Shown here: positions 1-28,838 of the stretch, in pieces | Position numbering within the stretch: the first letter of the stretch is position 1 | How the letters are laid out: every line of letters starts with the position of its first letter | Origin: Symbiodinium natans | Lineage: Eukaryota > Sar > Dinophyceae > Suessiales > Symbiodiniaceae | Length of the DNA: 64,000 nt | Direction: 5' to 3' | Assembly (NCBI GenBank): GCA_905221605.1 | Contig: CAJNDS010002124.1 | Span: 658,921 to 722,920 of the forward strand | Program-made: the position numbers and the translations under genes | Notes under the pieces: generated by a model | Databases searched by the model: none | What the model was told of the DNA's origin: nothing | Seen by the model: only the letters and a program-made list of their open reading frames with translations

Positions 1-21
1 ATGTTTCCTAACTCACCTAGA

Positions 22-17812
<17,791 letters not shown>

Positions 17813-18158
17813 GCATGGGTGTGCTATGGTAGACTCTTCTAGGGTTTAGGGTTTAGGGTTTAGGGTTTAGGGTTTAGGGTTTAGGGTACTCTGGTGTAGT
17901 TTTGTACCATAACTTCTGTGACTTACAGCATAGTATCGTATGCTCCCTGCAGCATATTCTTATATATACGATCATCTCTTGAAGTTAGGGCTCGTCCTAT
18001 ATACTCTTAGCCTGCAGAAATACGCCCATCAATTACGGTTTCCCTAAGAACTGTGTGATCCAAGGCCCTTGCCCTAGAACCTTCAACTGGATCATTGTTC
18101 CAGCACTAGAAAGCCACAACCGTTGTGCCTTAGTCTGTCTTGTTGGTGCTAGTAGCAG

Positions 18159-18224
18159 TAGGATGCCCAGTAGTACCCTTATTCCCTTTTTGGGGGTTTC
18201 GGTTCCAATATAAACCCCTTTAAG
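18159..18224. mobile_element. MITE family 1, truncated copy
   Basis: Left 65 bp only, broken off after CCCCTTTAAG and followed by a TAGTGGCAGCAG simple sequence. Confidence 0.65.
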
Positions 18225-18438
18225 TAGTGGCAGCAGCAGTGCAGCAGCAGTCCGAAAACCCTAAGCCCTAGAAGTAGTAACAGCCAGCCAAATGCTTCTG
18301 ATGCAAGGACCCCAAATTGAGGACCCCCTTACGTCACACACAGGGTTAAGGTTCGCAGCTTCCCCCCATAAACCATAAACCTTAAACCCTAAACCCAGCA
18401 TACTTGCTCCAAAATTACCAAACCCTAAACCCTAAACC

Positions 18439-18470
<32 letters not shown>

Positions 18471-18753
18471 ACCCTAAACCCTAAACCCTAAACCCTAAAC
18501 CCTGAACCCAGCACACTTCCCCTCAAAAAAGGTGCTACATAGGAGCCTTTAGGCAAGCCCGGAGGGGATCCTGAAGCCCAGTGGAACCCTGTACGTTTTT
18601 CTGGGCAAGGTATCCTTACAGAGTAACAAGCCCAAAAAGGTACCCTTATGACAGGGTTTAGGGTTCAGGGCTTAGGGTTTAGGGCTTAGGGTTTAGGGTT
18701 TAGGGCTTAGGGTTTAGGGTTTAGGGTTATAATATGGTTACTGGGGTACCAAG

Positions 18754-21700
18754 ATGTTCGTTCCTTTCCGCACGCTGCAACTCGGCGTTTTCCACGTTCC
18801 CGGCGGGCCGGCTGGTTTCGCACAGCTGGGTGGGCAACCCTGCGATCTTTGGATGTGAAGTCGTAAGGGTTTAGGGTTTAGGTTTTAGTTTAGGGTTTAG
18901 GGTTTAGGGTTCAGGGTTGGTTCAGGGTTTAGGGCTCAGGGCTTAATGTTCAGGGTTTAGGGTTCGGACGGGATGCTAGAAGTAAGCGGCAAGACCGTTT
19001 TGCCTTCAATTGATCACACCATCCTTGACTATGCGAAACTAGACTGTAGGAGTAGCAAATCCTCACTATGCTTTCTGTTCTATGCTGTACTACATTTTTC
19101 CAACCCTAAACCCTAAACCCTAAACCCTAAACCCTAAACCCTAAACCCTAAACCCTAAACCCTAAACCCTAAACCCTAAACCCTAAACCCTAAACCCTAA
19201 ACCCTAAACCCTAAACCCTAAACCCTAAACCCTAAACCCTAAACCCTAAACCCTAAACCCTAAACCCTAAACCCTAAACCCTAAACCCTGTTTTGTTGCG
19301 CAGCTTGACCGGCTCGAGTTGGCGAGGCAGCGGATGCAAGCAGTTCCGCTAAGCGGAAGACTGCACCGTGTGAGATTCTCAAGATGTCGGGTTCAGGGTT
19401 TAGGGCTTAGGGTTTAGGGTTTAGGGGTCTGAGGGTTTCGGGGCCGAAGGAAATTCATAGGGGTTTAGGGGTTTAGGGTTTTGGGGTTTGTGATATCCCG
19501 AACCTAGGGCTACTTGGGGGATGGATTGTTCCGAGGTCTAACGGCCAGGCCATGGTCCCTTACCATGGTCCCTTACCGTGGTCCCTTGCGATTCTGAAGT
19601 ATGGGCCCTTTTTTCCTCGGGTTGTATAAGGGGTACAAGCGGGCTCTCGAAAACAAGGCCGCATACTAAGGGCCCCAGTCAATTCGAATCGGATTTTGGG
19701 GGGTAATTATGGTATACATATATATATATAGGCACCATATGGGAATACCATTAGTAATTATTCCGACCCCTATATGAATCCCCAAATCCCAAACCCGCAA
19801 ACCCATGCAATATCTAAGACCCAAGAGAGGAGTCCTCAACGCACCTGAGGCTTGGTAGGGTTTCGGGTTTAGGGTTAGGGGTTTCGGGTTTAGGGTTTCG
19901 GGTTTAGGGTTTAGGGTTTAGGATTTAGGCCAAGCCTGGACCCCATGTGGAACCTACTTTCGTGGGTGTTATGTTCGCCCCCAAATGGAGGGGATGGCCC
20001 TAAAAAACTCCAGTTCTGTAAGTTTCAGGTAGGGCTACGCGGCTTAGGGTCTAGGCTTTAGGCTCCTGGGGCCCAGCCGGCTTCAAAGTTTAGGAGTGGT
20101 GGAGGTTCAGGGTACTCTTCTTTGGCGCTAAGAGTTGTCAAGCCTAAGCCCAACTCTTAATCTTGAGCCCGAAGCCCTGGAAAACGCTAGAGTCCTAAAC
20201 CCGAAACCTACAGGATTCCGTGTGGAGTGGCGAAACCTGTGGGATTATGTCCCAAAGGGTCCATGTACCTATATAGTACATACTTAGGCCTCAAAGGGGT
20301 TCCTATTTAGCAGCTTTAGGGCCCAAGCTAAACCCTAAACCCTAAACCCTAAACCCTAAACCCTAAACCCTAAACCCTAAACCCTTAGGGTGTGTGGGGT
20401 GGCGGGGGCGTTGGGAATTCTCCGCTGGCGTCCGCTTTTCCATGCCTCGCGCGTTAGCTGAGCAGTAGCTTTCCTGGAGTCCCTTCCGGCTCTGGGAACT
20501 TGAGGGTTTAGGGTTTAGGGTTTAGGGTTACCCTAAACCCTAAATTCCCTAAACCCTAAAACAACCCTGCTAGGAACGTCGGATCGGTCTGAGGTATTCA
20601 GGGGTCTAAGGTTTTAGGGTTTAGGGCTTTAGGGCGCAAAAGTGCATTAATAGGATTTGGGGATTTGGTGGTTTGAGGGTTTGTATAGGGTTTGGGGACT
20701 AGGATTGAGGCCACTAAGAATTTAGAGTTTTTGGGTTAAAGGCTTGAGGGCGCTAGCTCGGTCCTGCATCATAACCCTATTACTCAGTAACTGCTGACTA
20801 GGGTTTCGGGTCTAGGGTTTAGGGCCCAGGGTACTGCGACCTACCATCCTTCTAGTAGTGTCAACCAGACTGTGCATTGAAGAGAACATGACAATACGTG
20901 TGCAGAAGTTTGGCCCTCCGGCTACTGATGCATGCTATGCATTCTGGAATCTAGTATACTGCTTGAGGATACCTTAACGCACGAGTGTGTTAGTACGAGA
21001 ATCGTAGTGTAGCCAAGCCCGGTACAATACTCCCAACCCGACCCTAAGCCCTATGCAAATCCTCAAACCACTGCATCCCCAAACCCTACTGTTGATCCGT
21101 ATTTCTGCACTTTCACCAACCCTTTAGGTTTACGTGCACTTCATGCTTTGTACCTGCTAGGTCCCCGGGTGGCGCAGGATATAAGGGTATAGTCCTTGGA
21201 GAATGCCTCGTATAGGATCCTCGGGTGGTGTATGGTGGCCCCTAAACAATAAACCCTACAGCCCCAACCCCCCATTTTTTTACCCTAAACCCTACACCCC
21301 AGAACCCTAAACCCCTGCACACCAAACTCCAAATCCCAAACTCTTTAAACCCTAAACCCGACAGTATATGTTTCTGTGATCTCGCGACCTGAACCCGAGA
21401 CCTTAAGCCCTGATCCCTTAGCCCTTGGACGGTTTTGGGGTTTAGGGTTTATAGGGTTTAGAAATCCTAAACCCTTAAATCCCTCAACTCGAAACCCAAA
21501 ATTCCAATTGCCGCGATCCCGGGCATTCACACAAGGGACTTATTTGGATTGAATCCGTTCCACGGCGCTGATGGATTATGTTGAATCCGCAGGCAAAAGG
21601 GTGCAGGATTCAGGGTTCGGATCGACATGTTATAATTTCAACAAGTCAAGATCACCTAGGAAACTAAATCCAACACCCTAAACACTAAGCCCTAAACCTT

Positions 21701-23508
21701 AAACCCCCAAGCTCGAACCTTAAACCCTAAACCCTAAGCGCCAAACCCTAAACCCTAAACCTCAAGCCATACCCAATGATCCGTTCGAATTGAGGGTTCT
21801 ATCGTAGAGTTGAATCCCCGAGCCTGCTCGAACACTGCAAGCTCAGGATTTAGGGTTTAGGGTTTAGGGTTTAGGGTTTAGGGTGTCGGGGTGGCTCAAA
21901 AAGCTTAAACCACTGAACCGCTGAGCCCGAAAGCCCCCTCACCCTGAGAAGGCCAGTTCGCGCCGAGTGCCTAACATTGCAGCTTCGTCTGGAGGAGCAG
22001 CCATGCAGCAGCAACTTAGGGTTCAGGGTTTCGGGTTTCGGGTTTAGGGTTTAGGGTTTAGGGTTTAGGGTTTAGGGTTTAGGTGCAGGCGGAGGGTCGC
22101 AAGATTTTTCCAAAACCTTGCGAGCTTCTAAAGCGATTAACCCGAAACCCAGAAGACTCAAAACCCGACGTGGTCTCGAATGAAAATTGCGACGTTTTCA
22201 AGTTTTCACCCTGCCATGATACTTCAGGAGGTAGGTCCTTGGGATGTTTTTGAATTCCATATCGCTGGGTACAATTGGGACTTTGTTCAGACCTCAAGCC
22301 CCAAACACAAAACCCTACCCCAAACCCGACTTGCTCAGAGAGTTTTCAGGGCCCACCCTCGTTAAGCTGAGCCTCTAGGATGAAGGGCTTTACACCATAA
22401 GTAGGTTCAGGGTTTAGGGTTTAGGGTTTAGGGTTTAGGGTTCATGGCTGGGGGATCCCTTACAGTGTAAGGTTTTAGGGTTCGAAAGATGGGTCTAGTG
22501 TTCAGGGCATAGGGTTGAATCAGGGTAATCAAACTATAAACTCCGGCACAACCTCAAGAGCCTTCCCTAGAACACCGTGGTGAAACCCGCAACCCCTGCG
22601 GACCGAGCGGTGCATGGGTTTACATTTTGTAGTGTTTACGGGGGTTTAGGGTTTAGGGTTTAGGGTTTAGGGTTTAGGGTTTAGGGTTTAGGGTTTAGGG
22701 TTTAGGGTGACCTGGGGTATGCAGCCCTCCAAACCCCAAGATTGGAAACTGAAGTGGTTCGGGTCTGTAGGGCTTAGGGTTCAGTCGCACGCCAAGTGCT
22801 CCTTTTAAGGTACTCGTAGGTGCATACCCTAAACCCTAAACCGCCCTAGACTCGGAGCTCCCCTAAACTACCCTAAGGTTTAGGCTTAGGGTTTAGGGTT
22901 TAAGGTTTAGGGTTTAGGGTTTGGGCCCCCAAACCACAGGCCCAAAATCCTAAATCCGCAGCAGTCAAAGGCCGGCGAGACATCGCGGCCACTGTGGGGA
23001 TGGCGTCTGGGCTTGGCGTCTCTTTGCGCAGCCGGTGGCTAGCCTTGATAGCCCTAAACCCTAAACCCGAAACCCTAAACCCTAAACCCTAAACCCTAAA
23101 CCCTAAACCCTAAACCCTAAACCCTAAACCCTAGGGAGTAGCCTTATTGTACATGAAGGGGCCCCGGGAAGGTTCTCTAAGGTAGGTTTCGAGGAAGCCT
23201 ATTTTTGATATGGGCCCTGGTATTGGGATGGCCAATGAGGGATAGTGACTTAGAGAACAGCCAATGGCTTCTGTCCTGAAATTCCAAACCAGAACCCCTG
23301 CACCCTCTTCACTTGGTGTGCAGGGGAGAGCTCAGGCATCGTGGAGTTTCCAGTGCCTACCGAAAAGCCTTCAATGATTGGAAGCCCACGGGGTGAAATG
23401 AGGAGCAACGGGAGCCTGCTGAGCAAAGCTCGAACCAAGGCACAGGCAGCCCAGAAGAAGGCTGGTGCAAAGTTCGATGCTGCGAATCCTCGCCCGAATG
23501 CCTGTTAG
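18754..23508 (+). CDS. Gene B: partly resolved multi-exon gene
   Basis: Unrecognised. Exon 18754-18862 ends GAAGTC|GTAAGG, a canonical donor, in a frame reading STFPAGRLVSHSWVGNPAIF. It continues in phase into 19304-19367 (acceptor GCGCAG, donor CACC|GTGTGAG), which encodes LDRLELARQRMQAVPLSGRL. Weaker candidate exons lie near 20400-20450, 21570-21620 and 22985-23050. The last candidate exon begins after TGTGCAG at 23324. It encodes EFPVPTEKPSMIGSPRGEM and an Ala/Lys-rich tail to TAG at 23506-23508. A 14-nt candidate micro-exon with donor GTACGT at 23820-23833 hints that the gene might continue, which would put the LTR element in its intron. The internal structure is uncertain. Confidence 0.3.
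19104..19289 (-). repeat. CCCTAAA array, about 26 units
   Basis: The longest clean array in the window (186 bp). It ends 14 bp before the exon at 19304. Confidence 0.95.
20254..20390. mobile_element. MITE family 2, right arm replaced by a telomere-like array
   Basis: The left part is nearly identical to the copy at 34613. After GGGCCCAAG it passes into CCCTAAA units and ends ACCCTTAGGG. Confidence 0.65.
23324..23508 (+). CDS. Gene B terminal exon candidate
   Basis: Acceptor GTGTGCAG|GG followed by about 60 open codons ending at TAG 23506. The product is polar, with a basic Ala/Lys-rich segment (ARTKAQAAQKKAGAKF) near the C-terminus. No telomere repeats lie inside it, and an array starts about 45 bp after the stop. 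Confidence 0.45.
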
Positions 23509-23874
23509 TGATGTACCATCGTCCACCGACAGCGAGGTTTTCACTTTGACAAGAACCCTAAACCCTAAACCCTAAACCCTGAACCCTAAACCCTAAACCC
23601 TAAACCCTAAACCCTAAACCCTAAACCCTAAACCCTAAACCCTAAACCCTAAACCCTAAACCCTATTCGATGTTGTGGATGATCGGGGCTTTGCGGCTTG
23701 CCTGCCTGCATGCTAGCCTCTTGCTTAGGGTTCAGGGTGTAGGCTTCGGGTTCTCTACACCCAACCCCTAAACCCTAAAACCTAAACCCTAAGCCGCCCT
23801 TGACTGCCCTACTCTGCAGCTCCTGAACCGCAGGTACGTAGTCCCCTTAAGGGTTTAGGGTTTAGGGTTTAGGG

Positions 23875-24153
23875 TACGGGGGGACAACCAAGGAAGGAAA
23901 TCAACTCCCCTAATCGCCCTGAACTTATATTTCCCAGATCGAACCAAGAAACAACCAAGAACACGGATAAGAGCAACAAGGAAGGGGCACCCTTACACAA
24001 GTAGAGGGGCACTAACCCAACCCTCACTCCCAAACACGGACTTTTTTCTTTGGACGGGCTGGCCATCCTTGAGCCAAACATAGTTTACGGGTTCATTAAC
24101 CCTTTCAACTTCCAACACTAACTCCTTTCTACAATACCAATTGCAGCTCCGCA
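23875..24153 (-). repeat. 3' LTR of the retroelement
   Basis: 279-bp partner of the LTR at 32384-32662. On its outer side the host sequence is again a TTTAGGG array (about 23850-23874). Identity of the pair implies recent insertion or gene conversion. Confidence 0.9.
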
Positions 24154-24161
24154 CTCCCCCT
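24154..24161 (-). promoter_or_regulatory. Polypurine tract
   Basis: Immediately upstream of the 3' LTR the minus strand reads GGACAGGGGGAG, ending in the purine run AGGGGGAG. Position and composition are those of a plus-strand primer of LTR elements. Confidence 0.65.
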
Positions 24162-24523
24162 GTCCTAGGATTTCCTAGGACACATTGGAGATGCAGGTCT
24201 TTTGGCCAAAAACTGCCATTAAGGCAGCAGCCAGCTGCTTGAAATGCAAGTTGTGGTTTAACGTCTTCCAGGACGGAATTATAGCACATTGGCTAACCTA
24301 CTACCCATAGAGAATCTTTTTTCACCATGATCCTCTCATCACTGAAGACTCCTTGGCCTTCTTCACCACAAACCGTGGTCTTCGCTACGCGAAAAGCTAC
24401 TTACTTCTACTATCAGGGATTTCCATACCCTTAATAGTAACCACCACATTGTCAGCACATTGGCTGTTCCAGCGCACCCGTCTCCAGAAAGAGAAAAACT
24501 ATCCCTTCATCCATACCATCCAA
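24162..24523 (-). other. Element 3' untranslated segment
   Basis: About 360 bp between the last coding codon and the polypurine tract. No telomere repeats, no open frame of note and no pol remnant were recognised. Confidence 0.5.
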
Positions 24524-24774
24524 TCACTTCTTTTTCCGATTGTTGGCAATCTTGAGGTGAAGTTGCAGCAGAATATACTCCAGGTCCGAAACTGTAAGAA
24601 CAGGATCCTGTACGCCCCTTTGAATTGAGGATACCAATCCTTCCCTCTTTGCGTCCTCAATCGCCTGGCAAGATTGACCCAGCTCTTCATTCGCAGTGGC
24701 AGACCCTGGTGCATCCGCATCAGATGGACGATCCTTTTCTTCAGGATCTTGAACCATTACCACCTCTTCTTTTT
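24524..24774 (-). pseudogene. Frame-shifted C-terminal continuation of ORF3
   Basis: Past an A6 run (minus strand of 24772-24777) the +1 frame is open for about 80 codons to a stop at 24524. It has the same acidic/helical style as the element proteins (EEVVMVQDPEEKDRPSDADA, SDLEYILLQLHLKIANN). Either a single-base insertion, an assembly error or +1 recoding separates it from ORF3. Confidence 0.5.
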
Positions 24775-27260
24775 TGGGACTGACTTTTCTCCCTCTTCTT
24801 TGTCTTTCCACCGACATTTGACTTTGTGCGCGTCTTCGAGGATTTTTCCACTGCAGAAGCCACCACATTGGATGTTGATCCACCCTTCTCAATGATCGTC
24901 GGCATCTTCTTCGGCTTTGGAACCATGAGAGTGTAAGGATCTTCAATAGCTGCAGCTTTCCTCTTCTTTTTTACCTTTTTCTTCTCTTCTTCAACGGCAA
25001 CCTCCGTCTCCGAAGTCTCAACCACTCCTGTTTCGGCAGGAATATCCTTGCTGGACTCCCTTCCTAGGGATCTCTTTTTACCTCTTTTGGGATCCTTTTC
25101 CTCTCCCAAATTGGCTCGCTCATACCATATCCTCAGGTCATTGACCCATTCTTCCACCTCCGCGAGCGAAACCTCATACGACTTCACTACTTCGAGAAGT
25201 TCCAGCACGGACAACATTTCAGTGGTCCACGAAACCCATACTTGATCCATTTGGTCAGCATCTCCAGTGAACTTCAGGAGTTTGAACAATGGGTCCGCCT
25301 CTGCTCGAGCCAAATCTGGCTTGCCACCGGAGAGAAATGAAATCGCCTCCATCAACAGTTCCGTCATCTTGGTCTCTTCGTCATAAACCATAAAATCCTC
25401 ATCATCATCGAACTGTTCAGGAGAGATCTCCTTTTCTCCACCATTTGCACCAGACTTTTTCCTTGGACCATCCCTTGGGGGCGTCCTTGGAGACCTTGGC
25501 CTCTGTTTTTCCAACGGAACACCATGCTCGAAGACACACCTGTCACCAAATCGACACTTCCCAGACCGAGCAAACTGGACGCACCTCACACCAGTTGCAT
25601 CATGCGAGAACTCACAATCCTTTCCAGCGAAACATTCTCTCCCTGCCACATAGTATTTGCACCAATATGAATGTAGCACCACATCATCTTCGGAATGGAT
25701 GAATTTGCAGTCGTCACCGAATTTGCAGCGATCTTTCCCCCTGCCGAACCAATAGCAGAAACCCTTCTTCCTCTTCTCCAAGCGCTCTGCCTCATACCGG
25801 TCCATAGGGCGATTGTGCTCTACATGAACATTGCCATGTACCTGGGGACTGCTCCCTTCACCCGACGTGCTATCAGTATTTGGTGCTTGGAGTACAGCTG
25901 GAAAACCCGGCCTTGGTCCTACCACCTTCATGATCGGTTTTCCGCCAACTCCTGAGCCATGCTGAGACGATCCAAAAACATTGAACATCTTCATGAAGGC
26001 CTTTCTAGTGCCAATCTTCTGCACCCTTTTGATTGGACGTTTCATTGCTCCAACCTTGCATCCAGATGCGTTCAAACGACACAACCTCCTATAACCAACT
26101 CTATGTCCCTTCTTCCAAAGAGCCATAAGAATTTTAGAGGCAGTAACATTCTCCACCTCTACCTTTTCCAATGGTCCCTCACTTCCCGGAACAAACCCAT
26201 CCATATCTGAAGACCTTTCCATCTTTTTTGACACCACTTCGTCGAGGTAGTCTTCTGAGATCCAGGGTAAGTTCCCCTTAGAGGAAGGATTGTCATCATT
26301 GTTTGGTCCTTCACCAGGATACCCTTTTGTGCTGTCAAAGATCTTACCAGTAGTGCGGTCCTGCATAGAGAAATTCGAAGCCACGCGGGAGTACACTGAC
26401 CACAAGAAAATCCTTGTGTCCGCCAGTCTTGATGACCCACTGGATGTCTCCTCTTCCGGAGAAACTTCTGGCGCTTTGCCATCCCCTCCAGTGTCACCAC
26501 TTATCTCACCTCCAGCATCTTCAATGGGAATAAGGGATTCATTGTTCCCTTGATCAAGCACCGCGCCCTCTGGTCCAAAAACTTCCAGCACCGCTGTCGA
26601 AGGATCCACCTCTTCATCAGCATCGTCGTCCATCCTTCTCCAGAGAGCCTCCAATTGGTCCGCACAAGTCGCCGCTTGAAGGAACTCCATCAACCGAGCC
26701 CTCCCGCGCTGCCAGAGAAATTCCGAAATCATCACCGACCCTTGGGCTCCCAGATTCAGGAATGGGTGAACCATTTTGGCTACCCTCGCCATAAGTTCAA
26801 TATGAACTTCCATGCCTGGACTGCGGCTCCAATCGTAGGCAATTGCCTCCATAGCAGTTCCAAACTTGTCAGTGTTCTTGAATTCCCCTTCCAGACCAGG
26901 AGACAACAAAGCACCCATCACTGAAAGAGGATAATTCCCCACCGCCGGCAAGCACGGGTTTTCATGGAACGAATGATGCAGGTCAGTATAATGTCCTTGA
27001 TCTCTCCTTTGAAAAAGGAGTGCTCCAGTCCCTAGCTGGGCATTCATTTCATCCACTTGAACCATTTCAGCACATATCCTCTGTGCCATGTACGCCATTG
27101 CTGGCCAGACGGAACGATCGGTAAGACCGCGACGCATAACCCAATCAGTTGTTGGCGACTGAATCAGCGTCCTTGGATCATACACCAGAACAACCATCGC
27201 ACCGTCACCCATTGACTGATCAGCATCGGATGACATGCTAATAACCAAATTTCGATCCAT
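24741..27260 (-). CDS. Element ORF3: three CCCH zinc fingers, basic C-terminus
   Basis: 839 residues starting at ATG 27260, four codons after the ORF2 stop and in the same frame. The N-terminal 240 residues are mostly helical and match no family that I recognise. Three CCCH fingers lie at about 499-576: C-x9-C-x5-C-x3-H, then C-x8-C-x5-C-x3-H twice (CKFGDDCKFIH, CFAGKDCEFSH, CRFGDRCVFEH). A Lys/Arg-rich tail follows (KKKVKKKRKAAAIEDP). Paired CCCH fingers usually bind AU-rich or other single-stranded RNA, and here they may replace the CCHC nucleocapsid knuckle of ordinary gag. The frame stops at 24741, but an open acidic continuation exists in the +1 frame. Confidence 0.75.
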   Translation of the reverse strand: MDRNLVISMSSDADQSMGDGAMVVLVYDPRTLIQSPTTDWVMRRGLTDRSVWPAMAYMAQRICAEMVQVDEMNAQLGTGALLFQRRDQGHYTDLHHSFHENPCLPAVGNYPLSVMGALLSPGLEGEFKNTDKFGTAMEAIAYDWSRSPGMEVHIELMARVAKMVHPFLNLGAQGSVMISEFLWQRGRARLMEFLQAATCADQLEALWRRMDDDADEEVDPSTAVLEVFGPEGAVLDQGNNESLIPIEDAGGEISGDTGGDGKAPEVSPEEETSSGSSRLADTRIFLWSVYSRVASNFSMQDRTTGKIFDSTKGYPGEGPNNDDNPSSKGNLPWISEDYLDEVVSKKMERSSDMDGFVPGSEGPLEKVEVENVTASKILMALWKKGHRVGYRRLCRLNASGCKVGAMKRPIKRVQKIGTRKAFMKMFNVFGSSQHGSGVGGKPIMKVVGPRPGFPAVLQAPNTDSTSGEGSSPQVHGNVHVEHNRPMDRYEAERLEKRKKGFCYWFGRGKDRCKFGDDCKFIHSEDDVVLHSYWCKYYVAGRECFAGKDCEFSHDATGVRCVQFARSGKCRFGDRCVFEHGVPLEKQRPRSPRTPPRDGPRKKSGANGGEKEISPEQFDDDEDFMVYDEETKMTELLMEAISFLSGGKPDLARAEADPLFKLLKFTGDADQMDQVWVSWTTEMLSVLELLEVVKSYEVSLAEVEEWVNDLRIWYERANLGEEKDPKRGKKRSLGRESSKDIPAETGVVETSETEVAVEEEKKKVKKKRKAAAIEDPYTLMVPKPKKMPTIIEKGGSTSNVVASAVEKSSKTRTKSNVGGKTKKREKSQSQKRRGGNGSRS

Positions 27261-27272
27261 CTTATTGGACCC

Positions 27273-28838
27273 TTATTGGCAGTCTCTTTGCCCCACCGGC
27301 AACTTGCCAACTGCAACCTTCCAATAAATCCGAGTCAGAAGGCCTTTAACCAGCAATTGCTGAAGGTCACTCCTCACCGGACCACCATCCAACATCTTCG
27401 CATCATCACCACGGAGGTCATTGCTCCCACCTTCTCCTTCTTTTTGGTCAGTCTCCTCGCCAGAAATCTGTACTGCTCCTTCCGGCGCCGTCTCCTGTCC
27501 AGCCACTTCTTGCCCAGGAAGAACTTGAGCGCTTTCAGAGACATTCACCTGTCCAGCAACACCTTGCCCAGGTAAAACCTCATCCGTGGAGCCCACCGCC
27601 AGCGAACCAACCATAACTGAACCATCCCTTGCTCTTTTTTGAGACCGTTCAGCTCGACGAGAAGGTTGTGGTAGCGAAAAAACTTGTGAAGTCACTTCTT
27701 GGCGGGTCTCCCCCCGCGACGCTTTGTCGCGCCCTTCGCCAAGGTGAACCGATTTTTTCGGCCCGTCATTGGAGCCTGAAGAACCACTTTGCGGAACATT
27801 GCCACGATTCGCAGTTCTCTGTGAATCCCTTTCTTGCAAAAAGATTTCCTTCAGGCGTTGTACGGCATTGGTCTCCTCTTCGCTTGAATCGCTTGAGGAA
27901 GCGGCATACGAGACCAAAGCCTCCGCCTGTTCATCATCATCCACCACATCTGCCCACGCTCTGCTGAACCGATACGACAACCCACCACGAGGCTTCAGTT
28001 CCAGTGGCTTCGGCTTTTCCACCACTTCCGCCGGTTGCACTCGTCGTTGTGACCGAGAGCGTGGCACCTGTCGCACCTGTTTTTTGTCCAGCAAGGGCCT
28101 TCCCCTTCTCACAGGGTTTGATCTTGACCGATACTTTTTTGTTGGTGGATTCACCGGCGGCATTCCAACTCCCACCAACCGCAGCTTCTGTACACACAAC
28201 GGAGACCTCTGCGCAAGCGTCCAACCATCACGGTACCTGACCTTATCAAAAAGCTCCCGATAGGAGCCTCTCGGCATAGTTTTTGCACCGGAGTCTTCAG
28301 CTTCACGCACCTGAGTGAGGGTTCGCACCGCCGCTCTTCCAGTCCCTTTGTTCCCAGAAGATTGTTGTACCCGTACAGATGCATCAGAAGGAACTGCCTT
28401 TTCCGGTCCTCCCGGTCGATATCGGACCTCACCCACCAATTGCAGAATTTTGCATGCGGTCACTTTGTTGATCCCTTTGTCAACCAAATCTTCCACAAAG
28501 ATGAACTCTTGCAAATCCGACACATTGGTCACACCAAGCGTAATCATCACCTCACTTACATGAGGGGTATACACCCACAGGTGTGCGTTGCGAGCCATCC
28601 AATTTTCAATTGGCTCCTCCGGATTTTGAAGCTGAGTACCAGTGGATGCAGCCACTGAATTCTTTTGTTCATCAGCTTCTGCTTCATCCAGAGTACCTTT
28701 TTCACCATCTTTTTGTGACACATTGGTCATTTGCAGTGCTTTCGGTGCCGAGGATGAGGAAGGTTCAGCTCCCCCCCCCACTTGCAGGCGGCTGAAACGT
28801 GCTTCTATCCGTAATCTCCCATCCTCTCTCTTTTTCAA
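27273..28838 (-). CDS. Element ORF2: SAM-like domain and Arg/Ser-rich region
   Basis: 522 codons overlapping the end of ORF1 by 74 bp in the +1 frame. It opens with TTG, and the first ATG is about 36 codons in (near 28730). Independent initiation is therefore doubtful, and fusion to ORF1 by frameshift at the G9 run (28771-28779) is more likely. Residues about 91-136 form a helical SAM/HhH-like domain (VSDLQEFIFVEDLVDKGI then KVTACKILQLVGEV). A basic RS-rich patch follows (PRSRSQRRVQ), then acidic and Gly/Glu-rich low-complexity sequence. It ends at a TAA (27273-27275) that lies in frame with ORF3. No enzymatic motif was seen. Confidence 0.7.
   Translation of the reverse strand: MKKREDGRLRIEARFSRLQVGGGAEPSSSSAPKALQMTNVSQKDGEKGTLDEAEADEQKNSVAASTGTQLQNPEEPIENWMARNAHLWVYTPHVSEVMITLGVTNVSDLQEFIFVEDLVDKGINKVTACKILQLVGEVRYRPGGPEKAVPSDASVRVQQSSGNKGTGRAAVRTLTQVREAEDSGAKTMPRGSYRELFDKVRYRDGWTLAQRSPLCVQKLRLVGVGMPPVNPPTKKYRSRSNPVRRGRPLLDKKQVRQVPRSRSQRRVQPAEVVEKPKPLELKPRGGLSYRFSRAWADVVDDDEQAEALVSYAASSSDSSEEETNAVQRLKEIFLQERDSQRTANRGNVPQSGSSGSNDGPKKSVHLGEGRDKASRGETRQEVTSQVFSLPQPSRRAERSQKRARDGSVMVGSLAVGSTDEVLPGQGVAGQVNVSESAQVLPGQEVAGQETAPEGAVQISGEETDQKEGEGGSNDLRGDDAKMLDGGPVRSDLQQLLVKGLLTRIYWKVAVGKLPVGQRDCQ

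Noticed and set aside
23993..24289. 98-codon minus-strand frame crossing the internal/3' LTR border
   Set aside because: It spans the polypurine tract and the LTR start, and no domain is visible. Probably chance.
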